Source of the DNA: Candidatus Marsarchaeota G1 archaeon BE_D | GTDB lineage: Archaea > Thermoproteota > Thermoprotei_A > Marsarchaeales > Marsarchaeaceae | Direction of reading: 5' to 3' | NCBI GenBank assembly: GCA_003019595.1 | Contig: NEXD01000001.1 | Location: 1 to 64,000 of the forward strand | DNA: 64,000 nt | In this document: positions 53,971-63,998 of the stretch, piece after piece | Position numbering within the stretch: position 1 is the first letter of the stretch | Layout of the letters: each line of letters starts with the position of its first letter | The notes under the pieces: model-generated | Databases searched by the model: none | What the model was told of the DNA's origin: nothing | Seen by the model: only the letters and a program-made list of their open reading frames with translations | Program-made: the position numbers and the translations under genes

Positions 53971-54844
53971 GTTAGTGAGTGTGTAATTCGAACATGAAAG
54001 GGTTTTATCGCCATATATTAATGTTTTTAGTTATTAAACTAAACACTAAGAATTGATATCTATACTTATAGCTTATATAAAATCATTGCAAAACAGTAGT
54101 TTACGTCCAAAGCATAAAAAACTTGCGAAAGGGGTTGTGAAATATTATTGAAAGCTCGTTATACGCCCAAAACATCAAAAACTGAAAAGATACTTTTATT
54201 GATGCTTGATTCATGTTATTATGATATTTATCAAAAAATGGGGTGAGCCATTAAATAAAGAAACCACCAATACGAATATCCTGATTATTCAGAATATTTT
54301 CTCGTTTTAATTGGTATCCTAAACACACATAAAAACTAAAAGTAAATGACCTTTGACCAAGCGTAGTATTCTATTAAAAGACATCTCACTTGGGTTTAAG
54401 GATTAAGTTATTCCTGATATGTGTTTGACAACCGCGTGCTCAAAGAAGCGCGCACGCTAAGCGAAAAACTTCCATAGCACACACCAGCGTGATACCGCGT
54501 TTATGCCATACGATGTATTTAGACGAAGTGTGAATCGCACATTTCGGAGATTTGCCATTTTAGAAGATGCAAAAGCAAAGCTTGAAAATTATACTAATTT
54601 AGCTATTCTGATAGTATCATTTAGCTCACTACAGAATTTCTTTAGACAATATGTTAAAGGTTCTTCTATAAACCTATCGATTCTGAAAATAAAAGTTGTA
54701 AATGTATTTTCATTATGTATATACATGCTAAATAGTTTAGCCTTAATCGTTTTAATTTGGTTTAATGGTAACTACAAAAGAGCCTAATGAATTTCGCATA
54801 CAACGCCAATCCTTAATAAATGCTAAACGTAAGTTGTTTTTGAT

Positions 54845-55861
54845 ATGCTATTCGCGTCTATTACCGCGTTTGTGGTCGCGGCTACGTTTGTTTCAATAGC
54901 TCTGTATCTACTCAAAGACATGTTTATTAAAAAAGGGTACTATGGTTTAGACGTCCATAAGCCAACTAATCCAAAAGTAGCAGAAATGGGAGGTCTTGTT
55001 TCTTCTTTTTTTGTGATATTTGTTCTTTCAGCGCTATGGTTCTATTTAAAAGCTCCGCTGAAATCTTTAGATTTTGTTTTCGATCTTACGTTTGTGTATT
55101 ATACTCTTTTTGGTTTGGTAGACGATTTATCTTCCTTAAATGGAAAAATTAAACTATTTCTTTCTCTTTTTGGGGGAGTTTTCGTCGAGCTTGTTGCGGA
55201 ATTATTCGATATAAAATTTTATAGCCCACGCCCATTTTTGCCATTAATAGGGCAAATCCATGGCATCTACACGTTGTACCCTTTTTTGATTCCAATAGCG
55301 TTAGCTATTACTTCTAATGCCTATAACATGTACGATGTATATAATGGCACACTTAGTTTCGCTTCTATAGCAAACTATTTGCTAATAGGTACACTAGTTA
55401 TTTTTGATTTAGATTCGGGCTACCCTGCATTTTTCTCATTTTTAGCCTTTTTATGTGCGGGTGTTTCTTTAGGTCTGTTTATTGTCAATAGATATCCATC
55501 AAGATTCTTTCTTGGAGATGTTGGTAGCTTACCACTTGGCGCCGCTTTTGGTATGCTCGCAATTATGAGTCATTTAGAAATAGTAAGTGCTATAGCTATA
55601 ATGCCCATGCTAATGAACGGTTTCCTTGTTTTTGCAAGCGCAAAAAAGATTTTTGAGAGACACGAAATCAAGCAAAGACCAGTAATAGTAGAAAACGGTC
55701 TAATTAGAGCAAACCCAAGTAAAGAAGCGCCGATGAGTTTAGCAAACATTCTTACTTCACGAAAACCTTTAACAGAAAAGCAAATCATAATTCGTTATCA
55801 TTTGTTAAGTATTATAAGCATAATTTTAGCCATTTTTACATTTTTGTTGACACCGTGGTGA
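54845..55861 (+). CDS. GlcNAc-1-phosphate transferase (GT4 / Alg7-like)
   Basis: 338 aa multi-TM; GLVDDLSSLNGKIKLFLSLFGG, NAYNMYDVYNGTL, RFFLGDVGSLPLGAAFG. Confidence 0.9.
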   Translation: MLFASITAFVVAATFVSIALYLLKDMFIKKGYYGLDVHKPTNPKVAEMGGLVSSFFVIFVLSALWFYLKAPLKSLDFVFDLTFVYYTLFGLVDDLSSLNGKIKLFLSLFGGVFVELVAELFDIKFYSPRPFLPLIGQIHGIYTLYPFLIPIALAITSNAYNMYDVYNGTLSFASIANYLLIGTLVIFDLDSGYPAFFSFLAFLCAGVSLGLFIVNRYPSRFFLGDVGSLPLGAAFGMLAIMSHLEIVSAIAIMPMLMNGFLVFASAKKIFERHEIKQRPVIVENGLIRANPSKEAPMSLANILTSRKPLTEKQIIIRYHLLSIISIILAIFTFLLTPW

Positions 55862-56112
55862 AAATATTGAAAAGCGATCCAATTATTGCATTGATTCTGC
55901 TTATGCTCTTTTTTTGGTCAGCGCTATTAGGGGTTTTTTACATCACAAAAACACTTTTAATACCTATCGGCGAACCCTCTCACACAAGAATTTTCTATTT
56001 GCTAACAATTCATGCCATAAAATCTATTATTTTTCTTTTTCTTATAGCGGTTATTTTTTACTTTTGGTATAAGCTCACAAAATTTGCGCGCGATAAATTT
56101 TTAGCGAATTAG
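55855..56112 (+). CDS. Two-TM small membrane protein
   Basis: 85 aa with two hydrophobic helices; overlaps the GT4 stop. Confidence 0.6.
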   Translation: MVKILKSDPIIALILLMLFFWSALLGVFYITKTLLIPIGEPSHTRIFYLLTIHAIKSIIFLFLIAVIFYFWYKLTKFARDKFLAN

Positions 56113-57129
56113 ATTTTCTATAATATCAAGCGGATCTTCCATTAATGTGAGAACATGTTCCGCTTTTAGTTTAGATTGTTTTTTATAAAACCCTAGTCTA
56201 CTTAGGATTTTCTTTAATACCGAAATAAAATTCGAGCTTTCAACTCTTTTGAGCAAACCCATTCGTCTTAATGCTTTGCTTATATATATTTCATTAGGAA
56301 AGGCGAACAAAGTTGGCTTTCCTAAAAGAGCGGCTTCCCAAGTCATCGTCCCCCCACCTCCGATAAATATGTCGCACGCTTCGATGATCGACAGTCCATC
56401 AATGCCTTTTTCAAGAATAAGAGCATCTGGTATTTCTTCCTTAAACGCGATCCTTTGCGAATCATATCGCGGAAGAACAACTAGCGAGAATTTAAGTTGC
56501 TGCATAGCCTTTCTGATTAAAGGGGTTAAATAGGAAGACTCAAATTTTGAATTTAAATATGATGCCTTGACTTCTTCTGGCCTAAATAAAACAACAGGTC
56601 TTTGTAGGTCTAGTTCTACACTTATAGGTCTTTCTCGTTTCAACCAACTAACTACTTCTAGGCCCTTATACTTAATTAAGGCGCTTTTCTTTAAACCATA
56701 TTTTAGCCATTCTTTTTCTGGAATAAACGCACTACTCAACAACCTCGACGTCAAAGGTATCGTCAGACGAGCAACTGCTTCCGCGTGAGGAGAATCGTTA
56801 ATATTTATGGTTTCTATGCCAAATCCAAAGCCAATTCTTGTTGCCTCTGGTGAGGCGTGACATATTATATATTTTATGTCATAATTTTCGACTATTTCTA
56901 ATAGTTTACACAACCTTTCTGCGCTATAAATCATTTTTTCTTGAAGAGTTTTCCCATGTTTTCCTATAAAAAGGGGGTTTAAACCTAAAATTTTTGTCAT
57001 ATCGGAAAGCTCGTCATATTGACGTGACGTAAGAAGGAAATAATAGCCCTTTCTTTCGGCAATTTCTTTCACGTATTTTGCTATTCTTAGATGTTTAGGC
57101 GTAAGAGCGTCAAACCAAATAGTCTGCAT
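56101..57129 (-). CDS. DUF354 (glycosyltransferase-fold) protein
   Basis: 342 aa; MQTIWFDALTPKHLRIAKYVKEIAERKGYYFLLTSRQYDE and GGGGTMTWEAALLGKPTLFAFP. Confidence 0.85.
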   Translation of the reverse strand: MQTIWFDALTPKHLRIAKYVKEIAERKGYYFLLTSRQYDELSDMTKILGLNPLFIGKHGKTLQEKMIYSAERLCKLLEIVENYDIKYIICHASPEATRIGFGFGIETININDSPHAEAVARLTIPLTSRLLSSAFIPEKEWLKYGLKKSALIKYKGLEVVSWLKRERPISVELDLQRPVVLFRPEEVKASYLNSKFESSYLTPLIRKAMQQLKFSLVVLPRYDSQRIAFKEEIPDALILEKGIDGLSIIEACDIFIGGGGTMTWEAALLGKPTLFAFPNEIYISKALRRMGLLKRVESSNFISVLKKILSRLGFYKKQSKLKAEHVLTLMEDPLDIIENLIR

Positions 57130-57182
57130 CTTTAATTAGATTCTTAGCGAAACCTATAAACCTTAAAGAAGATTGTTTTTTA

Positions 57183-58040
57183 ATGCTAAACAACGAATTA
57201 AAGGACAAAATTTTAGAATATGCCAGCCTTTTTACGTCTATTACGCCTAAAAAAGAGCTTTTTCAAATCATTAAAGAAATAATAAATTCGCAAAATCTTG
57301 TTCTTGCGTATGATCCTGATTCGGAGATTTATGCAGAAGTCATAGCTTGGCCTCTTATCACATTTGGTTACTCAGTTACATTAACTGATTTTCACACAGC
57401 GCAATATTATTACGCGCCTTATTCGTCGCCTAGTACCCACTACATTTATTTTAGTAGTAATCCCGAACATCAATTTGCGGTTCAACTCACTTCTACGCTC
57501 AGAGTGATGGGTTATAATAGATTACACTTAACATCATCATCTACGAAACTTGAAGGTGTATTTAGTTTTGCGTTTGGAGAGGGGGAGCAAAAAATTCTAA
57601 GTGGAGTGAAAAACTTGGCAATAGCTTTTTGCAACGCTCTTTTTGAAAGAACTTCTAATCTGCGACTAAAAAGAGTTTTGAACAATCTTGCGATCGATAA
57701 AGACTCTCTTACAAATTACATACTAAATTCTGTGTCTTCCTCCAAAAGCTTGGTTAATACAATAGCCGCTTCTGGTCCGCTTTTTTCGATAGCGAAAATA
57801 GCTTCTCACATCAATCCTGACATAAAAGTTGTTCCGCTGACTTCTCTTTTCAAAATGGAAGTTAATGATCCCGTGGAAATATGGACATTAGATTTTGATG
57901 CAGAAATAGTTGCAAGGTTAAAGTTTGAGAAAAGTAAGCCAGAATTATTAAATGTCATTCACTTTGGCTTTGATCCATTATCCTCTCCTCTTATTGCTGT
58001 TTACGCTGTTGCGCTTGCTAAAGTTTTTAGAAAAGCGTGA
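57183..58040 (+). CDS. Conserved hypothetical protein
   Basis: 285 aa intact ORF in coding context; no family recognised. Confidence 0.6.
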   Translation: MLNNELKDKILEYASLFTSITPKKELFQIIKEIINSQNLVLAYDPDSEIYAEVIAWPLITFGYSVTLTDFHTAQYYYAPYSSPSTHYIYFSSNPEHQFAVQLTSTLRVMGYNRLHLTSSSTKLEGVFSFAFGEGEQKILSGVKNLAIAFCNALFERTSNLRLKRVLNNLAIDKDSLTNYILNSVSSSKSLVNTIAASGPLFSIAKIASHINPDIKVVPLTSLFKMEVNDPVEIWTLDFDAEIVARLKFEKSKPELLNVIHFGFDPLSSPLIAVYAVALAKVFRKA

Positions 58041-58062
58041 AAATATAATTAAGGAAATAAAC

Positions 58063-58347
58063 ATGCGCAAGTCTTTGCTACAAATCTTAATCTGTCCAGT
58101 GTGTTTGAGTGACGAACTTGTTCTGTTACCGATTGATGAATCTAAAGAAGAGGTGAATTATGGTGTTTTACTTTGCTCTTCTTGTAAAAGATGGTATCCT
58201 ATTATAAATGGCATTCCTCACATGTTACCAGACGAACTTCGATCAAGCGAAGACGAACAGTTTATTAAAAAAGTAGGGAACAGATTCGGAAAATATGTGT
58301 TAAAGACTGTTCCGCCAGTGTATTTGATAGACGTGACTTATCCTTAA
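58063..58347 (+). CDS. Trm112-like zinc-ribbon protein
   Basis: MRKSLLQILICPVCLSDELVLLPIDESKEEVNYGVLLCSSCKRWYPIINGIPHMLPDELR. Confidence 0.8.
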   Translation: MRKSLLQILICPVCLSDELVLLPIDESKEEVNYGVLLCSSCKRWYPIINGIPHMLPDELRSSEDEQFIKKVGNRFGKYVLKTVPPVYLIDVTYP

Positions 58348-58369
58348 AAGCTTGTGAAAGTGCTTTTAA

Positions 58370-59953
58370 GTGGGTATTAGATGTGGTATTATTATGCCTT
58401 CTAAAAAAGTGGCTTTTGTAGCTTTGATTATAATAATGCTAACTGGACTATCCAGTATGGTAGAAGCGTCGACTACGACAAACAACAATGTAGTAATTAG
58501 TGTCAACAGAAAAACAGTTTTATATACTAATTATGCAATTGCTCAAGATACTATAACTATAATGAATGGTAGTACAAATTCTTTAATAGCAGACTTTGGT
58601 TCAGGTATTCAAATACTTCAAATTAGTGGGCCAAATCTGAGCTATGCATACCAGTTCAGTACAAATCCTTCACGTGTCCTTCTTGTTTTCTCCCACGAAA
58701 TAGTTGCAGGCGATAAAATCGACATAAAATATATTTATTCTGGCTTTCTTAACTCAGGGATAGCAATTTTTCCTTTTCAAGCATCTTATTCTGTTGTAAG
58801 TGTAAATGACACTGGCGTTTTTGAATATGGTTTGGCAGGTCTTGGACCATCAGTAATCCAAGTACAAACCCAAACAAAAGTTGTTAATGTGACTAGTGGA
58901 CAAATTTTGAATTTTAATGGGACGACACCGCCATTTGTGTATGCCAAGGCCACTACAAATTTAAAACCGTCATTTCAAGCTTATATAACAAAGCTTATAA
59001 GGCAAATTAGTGTAGCAAAAAATCAACTGCTAATAAATGATGAATTAACTGTAGTTTGGTCCTCATATGATGCGGGTAATCAGTTATATCTTCTTTTGCC
59101 AAACGACGTTAACACAAAATCGATCTCTATATCTGATCTCTTTGGAAATTTGACTTCAAAATTTGCTCCAAATATTTTTCCTAACTATTCAGCTCTAGTT
59201 GTTACTACCCGTTATCAAATGCAGCAAGGTTCAAAATACGAGCTACACATTAGCTATTCTGTCCCAATCAGCGTCACTTCTTTGTCGCAAACAGGTTTTT
59301 ATGGTATGTATATATCTTCTATGGTTATTCAAATGTCTGGCGTAATACCGAAAAGTGACGAGTGGTACACTTCAGCTGGAAGCTATTACTTGACCTTTAC
59401 AAATATTGTACCTAATAGTAATGTTCTTAATATTCCTATTACTATACGTCGGCAATCGAATCTTTTTACCACAGGTAGCTATTTCGTTCTTGTTATAGGC
59501 GCTGTAGCTCTGGCTTCAAGCTATACGTATTCAAAAGTCAAAAGAAAGAAAAAAGAACAACGAATAAGTGAGGGAGTTGTTGCTTTACTAAAAGAAACAC
59601 TTTCTCTTCTCGAGAGAACGGTGGAGTCTTTTGACAAACTTTCCAAAGGCGAAATTAAATCAAATATAATTTCCGCATTGCTTGTAGCATTGAACGAGCA
59701 CGAAAAAAAGCTTTCAAAAGGTCTCACCGATGCTTTGGTGAGAAAAGAAATTGAGAAATCAAAAATTGACAAGATAATTTCGTCGTATAGAGAAGCCAAA
59801 AGCGCCTTTAGTGACAGCTCAGATTTGTATATTCAGTTTTCTAAAAAGAAGATAAAAGAAAGCGTCTATCTTCAAGTAAGGACTAGATACGAGAAAGCCT
59901 ATTTAAAAGCCATTCGTGAATTGAAGGAGCAAATATCAGATTTGTTGAGTTAA
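58370..59953 (+). CDS. Secreted/membrane-anchored protein with C-terminal TM and cytoplasmic helical domain
   Basis: 527 aa; N-terminal hydrophobic signal, beta-rich ectodomain, TM at TGSYFVLVIGAVALASSYTY, basic/helical C-terminus. Confidence 0.7.
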   Translation: MGIRCGIIMPSKKVAFVALIIIMLTGLSSMVEASTTTNNNVVISVNRKTVLYTNYAIAQDTITIMNGSTNSLIADFGSGIQILQISGPNLSYAYQFSTNPSRVLLVFSHEIVAGDKIDIKYIYSGFLNSGIAIFPFQASYSVVSVNDTGVFEYGLAGLGPSVIQVQTQTKVVNVTSGQILNFNGTTPPFVYAKATTNLKPSFQAYITKLIRQISVAKNQLLINDELTVVWSSYDAGNQLYLLLPNDVNTKSISISDLFGNLTSKFAPNIFPNYSALVVTTRYQMQQGSKYELHISYSVPISVTSLSQTGFYGMYISSMVIQMSGVIPKSDEWYTSAGSYYLTFTNIVPNSNVLNIPITIRRQSNLFTTGSYFVLVIGAVALASSYTYSKVKRKKKEQRISEGVVALLKETLSLLERTVESFDKLSKGEIKSNIISALLVALNEHEKKLSKGLTDALVRKEIEKSKIDKIISSYREAKSAFSDSSDLYIQFSKKKIKESVYLQVRTRYEKAYLKAIRELKEQISDLLS

Positions 59954-59993
59954 TATAGTAAGAATTAAATTTTAACTCTTTTTATTTATTTTT

Positions 59994-60066
59994 AGCCCCG
60001 TCGTCTAGCGGCCAAGGATGGGGGACTTTGGATCCTCCGACGCCGGTTCGAATCCGGCCGGGGCTA
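59994..60066 (+). tRNA. tRNA-Gln (TTG)
   Basis: agccccgtcgtctagcggccaaggatgggggactTTGgatcctccgacgccggttcgaatccggccggggct; A1:U72. Confidence 0.93.
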
Positions 60067-60086
60067 TTATTGTGGTAGAACACGAA

Positions 60087-60884
60087 ATGAATGGATCTTT
60101 GAAACTGTTAATTTTTTGGAGATACACTTGTTATGAATCAACCAAATTGATAAAATATTTATCTGAAAAACTCATAAATTTAGAATTCGATATGGTTGGT
60201 ATACATATCCCACGTTTTTCTTTCGAAAAGGATGTAGCTAATATAAAAAATTTTTTAAAAATGCTCAACCTTCAAGTTCCTGTAATCCTTGATAACAACA
60301 AAACAATTTGGAAATCCTTCGGACAGCCATTAATTCCTTCAATTATAATAGTAAACAAAGATGAAATTTTGTTTGAACATTTTGGTGGTAATGGATACTA
60401 CTGGTTAGAAAACGGCATTGAAGACATTGAGAGAATATACCTTAATAAGAATATTATAAAGCACGATTTTGCCAATAGAATTCTTCTTGAATTTATAAAC
60501 AATTACGTGGAACATCCAATGTCAGTAACACCCGCTATTTACTTTGACATGAATAAAAAAATAAAACTAGATGGCAATTTTAAAAAGGATAAGCAATGTT
60601 TAGTGCTTGAAAGTTCAGATTACGTAAAAATAAGATTTAAAGGAAAGAGGGTAGACGTCGTATTAGAACCGATTTCTGATTATGACATAGTTGATGTGGA
60701 AATAAACGGAAAACCTGTTGCAACTCATATGATTGGTGAAGATGTTACTAAGGATAAGACAAAAAGTTTCGTTCGTGTGACTCTGCCCCGCATTTATAAT
60801 ATTATAAACGGCGGATGGGGAGAATATTTACTAAAACTCACTACACATCACGGGGTGAAAATTTATTCAATTGTTTTTCATTGA
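60087..60884 (+). CDS. Thioredoxin-fold (TlpA/DipZ-like) protein
   Basis: ORF 60018-60884 but first 23 codons overlap tRNA-Gln and its 3' flank; likely start MNGSLKLLIFWRYTCYESTKLIKYLSEKL at 60087. Confidence 0.6.
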   Translation: MNGSLKLLIFWRYTCYESTKLIKYLSEKLINLEFDMVGIHIPRFSFEKDVANIKNFLKMLNLQVPVILDNNKTIWKSFGQPLIPSIIIVNKDEILFEHFGGNGYYWLENGIEDIERIYLNKNIIKHDFANRILLEFINNYVEHPMSVTPAIYFDMNKKIKLDGNFKKDKQCLVLESSDYVKIRFKGKRVDVVLEPISDYDIVDVEINGKPVATHMIGEDVTKDKTKSFVRVTLPRIYNIINGGWGEYLLKLTTHHGVKIYSIVFH

Positions 60885-62359
60885 GGGTTTTACAAACTTG
60901 TGATAGTAGATAGGGCACATTTCTTTTGAGTTGTCTTCAAAACATACATTAAACGTATGGCATGGCGGTAAGGCGTAAAATGCCAACGTCCTGTTACCAG
61001 CGAAATTGATATCTCGTGAGCCCCATTCGATTTTGCTAGCTATTAGTTTTGCTATTGAACGAATTTCCCACTGTGCTTTTTCACAAGTTCTAAGCGGAAG
61101 ATTACCAATAATGTTCCAGCCATCTAATTCTATTACATCGTAAATATAGTGAGCATTACTTAAAAAGATCACCGCCTCCTCTTGTGAAATTTCATATTTC
61201 GTTTCGTTGTACAAGTCATATAACTCGCCAATCATTTCATGATATTTTTGTAAAAACTTGGAAGTTTGGATTTTTGGTGGCACAACATATTCAAATCTTT
61301 CTGCTGCGTTATAGATCGATTCAAAATCGTGATTCCATGTCCTGTGTCTAATTGCTTGATGAGCGGCTTCTAAAGACATCTTCACCAAAAATGTTGCTCT
61401 AATATGCAGTAGATTAGTGTAAAACGAAAGGTCATTATCGATAATTCTTTTTGCTATTTTTTCTTTATTTAATTCGAGATTGTTTTCATTAAAACTTAAG
61501 AGTGTCACTTTTTCTCCATTGCTTTTTTTGATGGCCTGCTCCACAAATTCATTTTTCCTCGAAAAAATTTGAGGTGCAGGATAATATCTGCGCAAATCAT
61601 AATTAGGCCCGCGATTACGGAAAACTTCAGGCGCGACTTTTACTAATTCGTTCTCAATTTGTGAGACAATGTCTTTTATAACGCTAGGTAAAGAAATAGA
61701 ATTGTTTTTTGAGCAAGCCACTAAATAAGTAAATTCTCTACCACCTCCTATTGTTGTAATATTACTATTTACCGCAAGCGGTAATACCGATCTTGCGTCT
61801 TCTTTGGGTATTTCGTTTTCTACCATCTCTTTGTAAAGGTTATACGAATGAGAAAGCACTTTTTTTGTTTTTCACTTAACTTGTCATTTTCCGATACTGT
61901 TTTTGGTAAACAAAAACTTTTTGGCTCGGTGTATCTTAAGGATTGTTGTTCATGCGAAAGATAATGAGGAGAGCATAAAAACAGCGATGCTAATCTAGGC
62001 ACATTTTCTCCGACAATCAAATAAGAACTCATATCAGCTATATCAATATGTCCACGAGCCAAAGTGTTGTCAAACACTTTATTTATATACGATTTTAGAT
62101 AAACTTTGATTCTCTCCTTAAGTTGGCCGTTAGTCAAATTTTCGTTTTCAAATGAAAATTTCTCAAGTTTTTTTCGCAAGATTTCAAAAATAGAATCAGA
62201 AGTGTGAGTTCCTGCTGCACACAAAGCGCAAAGGAGATCAGGACCGATTTCCATTTCTTTTGAGTAAGAGATCAAAGAAGCTGGAACAAACATACTATTA
62301 TCACTCACATGTGTGTATGCGACCACTCTGATAGCGGGCTCTTTAAAGAAAACGCTCAT
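60867..62359 (-). CDS. thyX: Flavin-dependent thymidylate synthase-like protein (two ThyX domains), -1 frameshifted
   Basis: N-part ...LARGHIDIADMSSYLIVGENVPRLASLFLCSPHYLSHEQQSLRY...SENDKLSEKQKK; after -1 shift at A_AAA_AAG continues VLSHSYNLYKEMVENEIPKEDARSVLPLAVNSN...AIRHRTWNHDFESIYNAAERFEYVVP. Confidence 0.85.
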
Positions 62360-62599
62360 ACCTCACAATATAATATATCGCCTTTATTATATTTAACTAA
62401 GCAATTGGTTCTCGCTTGTACCTAAACACCAATAATTGGTAAAATGGAACAAAGTAACATTCAAGTCGTAGTTAATTATTTCGCACTAAACAAAAGATGA
62501 TGTCTGGATATTTTCTATACTTGGTTGACGCACTCTTACCTTTTAAGCTGGACACAATCAGCAAACCATAAATTTTTATGATAAAACAAACATAATTTA

Positions 62600-62672
62600 T
62601 CGGTGAAAGCGTACCGCGGAGATGGGCGGTCTGAGCTAATAGTGCAGTGATGACCCATTGCAGGTGCGGACG
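62600..62672 (+). ncRNA. Structured RNA with K-loop-like CTGA...GTGATGA motif, upstream of tRNA-Ala
   Basis: gcgtaccgc...gcggacgc basal stem, atggg/cccat upper stem, apical CTGA-gctaatagtgca-GTGATGA; TATA-like AT tract (tttttatgataaa) about 25-35 nt upstream. Confidence 0.5.
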
Positions 62673-62717
62673 CCACTAAAAAAGGATTTAAAAACCTTTT
62701 CGTTTTTATTAAAATGC

Positions 62718-62790
62718 GGGCTGGTAGCTCAGTTGGCAGAGCGTCCGCTTCGCACGCGGAAGGTCGCGGGTTCAAATCCCGCCCAGTCCA
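62718..62790 (+). tRNA. tRNA-Ala (CGC)
   Basis: gggctggtagctcagttggcagagcgtccgcttCGCacgcggaaggtcgcgggttcaaatcccgcccagtcca; G3:U70 alanine identity pair. Confidence 0.95.
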
Positions 62791-63998
62791 TCAATTTTCT
62801 CAAAAGCCCCTGTGAGATCAGAGATAATATCTTTAATATCTTCTATACCAACAGAAATTCTTATTAGGCCCGGATTTATGCCCATTTCACGAAGTTCTTC
62901 TTCAGATATACCTGTCCTTGGATGATGAGAAGTATCACGTGGAATAGTAACAAGAGTGTGAATACTTCCAAGACTTGGCGCTTTTTTGCATATTTGCAAC
63001 TTTTCGACGAATCTCCTAGCAACTTCGTCTCCACCAGCTATCTCAAAGCTTACCACTCCTCCAAACCCTCTCAAAAGCCGTCTTGCGACAGTATAATCAG
63101 GATGTGAAGTTAAACCGGGATAGTAAACTCTTTTGACTTCGTTTACTTTTTCAAGAAAACGAGCCAAAGCCATTGCGTTTTGGTTTTGTCGTTCCACTCT
63201 TATCGCGAGGGTCTTTAAACCTCGAGAAAGCAAATAAGCATCAAGAGGGTTGATGTTACCGCCAATCTTTGTCCTAATTTGTCTTATTTTTCTTATAATT
63301 TCTATATTAGATACCACAGCACCAGCAATAAGATCACCATGACCATTTAAGTACTTTGTTGCGCTATGTATTACTATATCCGCACCAAACTTTAGTGGGT
63401 TCTGATTATACGGCGATGCAAAGGTTGCGTCGACCACGACCATAATTTCATGCTCTTTCGCAATTTTTGAAGCTTTTTCTAAATCCGCTACTCGAAGAAG
63501 CGGATTAGTTATTGATTCCAAATAAAGAATCTTTGTGTTCTTTTTTATCAAATCTTTAATTCTTTCGATGTGCGAGACTGAAACAAAACTTGTTTCGATG
63601 CCAAATTTTGGAAGCTCGTATTTCATTAAAGAATAAGTTTGACCATAAAGTTCTTTTATAGAAATCATATGATCCCCTTTTGCTAAAATGGCTAAAAGCG
63701 TCGTAGATATGGCCGCCATTCCAGAAGAAAAAACTAAACAAGCCTCTCCACCTTCTAAAGTTGCTATTTGTTGTTCAACTGTAGTTATTATTGGGTTACC
63801 ATAACGAGTGTATATATATTCCTCATTTGAGAGAGGATCCCTTAAAACATTTTCATTCGAGTTAGGGTTGATGAACGCATCTTGGACAAAGATAGGTGTT
63901 AAAAAACTTCCGTAACGTATATCAACGATTTGCCCCGAATGCACCGCTTTTGTAGAAATCCCCCACTCCTTATTTTGATTTTTCATATTCTTTCTCAT
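62772..63998 (-). CDS. metB: Cystathionine gamma-synthase/lyase family PLP enzyme
   Basis: 408 aa; GNPIITTVEQQIATLEGGEACLVFSSGMAAISTTLLA, VIHSATKYLNGHGDLIAGAVV. 3' end runs antisense into tRNA-Ala. Confidence 0.93.
   Translation of the reverse strand: MRKNMKNQNKEWGISTKAVHSGQIVDIRYGSFLTPIFVQDAFINPNSNENVLRDPLSNEEYIYTRYGNPIITTVEQQIATLEGGEACLVFSSGMAAISTTLLAILAKGDHMISIKELYGQTYSLMKYELPKFGIETSFVSVSHIERIKDLIKKNTKILYLESITNPLLRVADLEKASKIAKEHEIMVVVDATFASPYNQNPLKFGADIVIHSATKYLNGHGDLIAGAVVSNIEIIRKIRQIRTKIGGNINPLDAYLLSRGLKTLAIRVERQNQNAMALARFLEKVNEVKRVYYPGLTSHPDYTVARRLLRGFGGVVSFEIAGGDEVARRFVEKLQICKKAPSLGSIHTLVTIPRDTSHHPRTGISEEELREMGINPGLIRISVGIEDIKDIISDLTGAFEKIDGLGGI

Noticed and set aside
60018-60086. N-terminal extension of the thioredoxin-like ORF (MGDFGSSDAGSNPAGAIIVVEHE)
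   Set aside because: Mostly encoded by tRNA-Gln; start at 60087 is more likely.
62600-62672. Interpretation as a standard C/D-box sRNA
   Set aside because: D'/C'-like CTGA and GTGATGA are present, but no convincing outer C and D boxes at proper spacing; kept as a K-loop structured RNA candidate.
62536-62775. 79-aa minus ORF and 69-aa plus ORF 62658-62867
   Set aside because: Overlap tRNA-Ala and the structured RNA upstream; composition is tRNA-derived.
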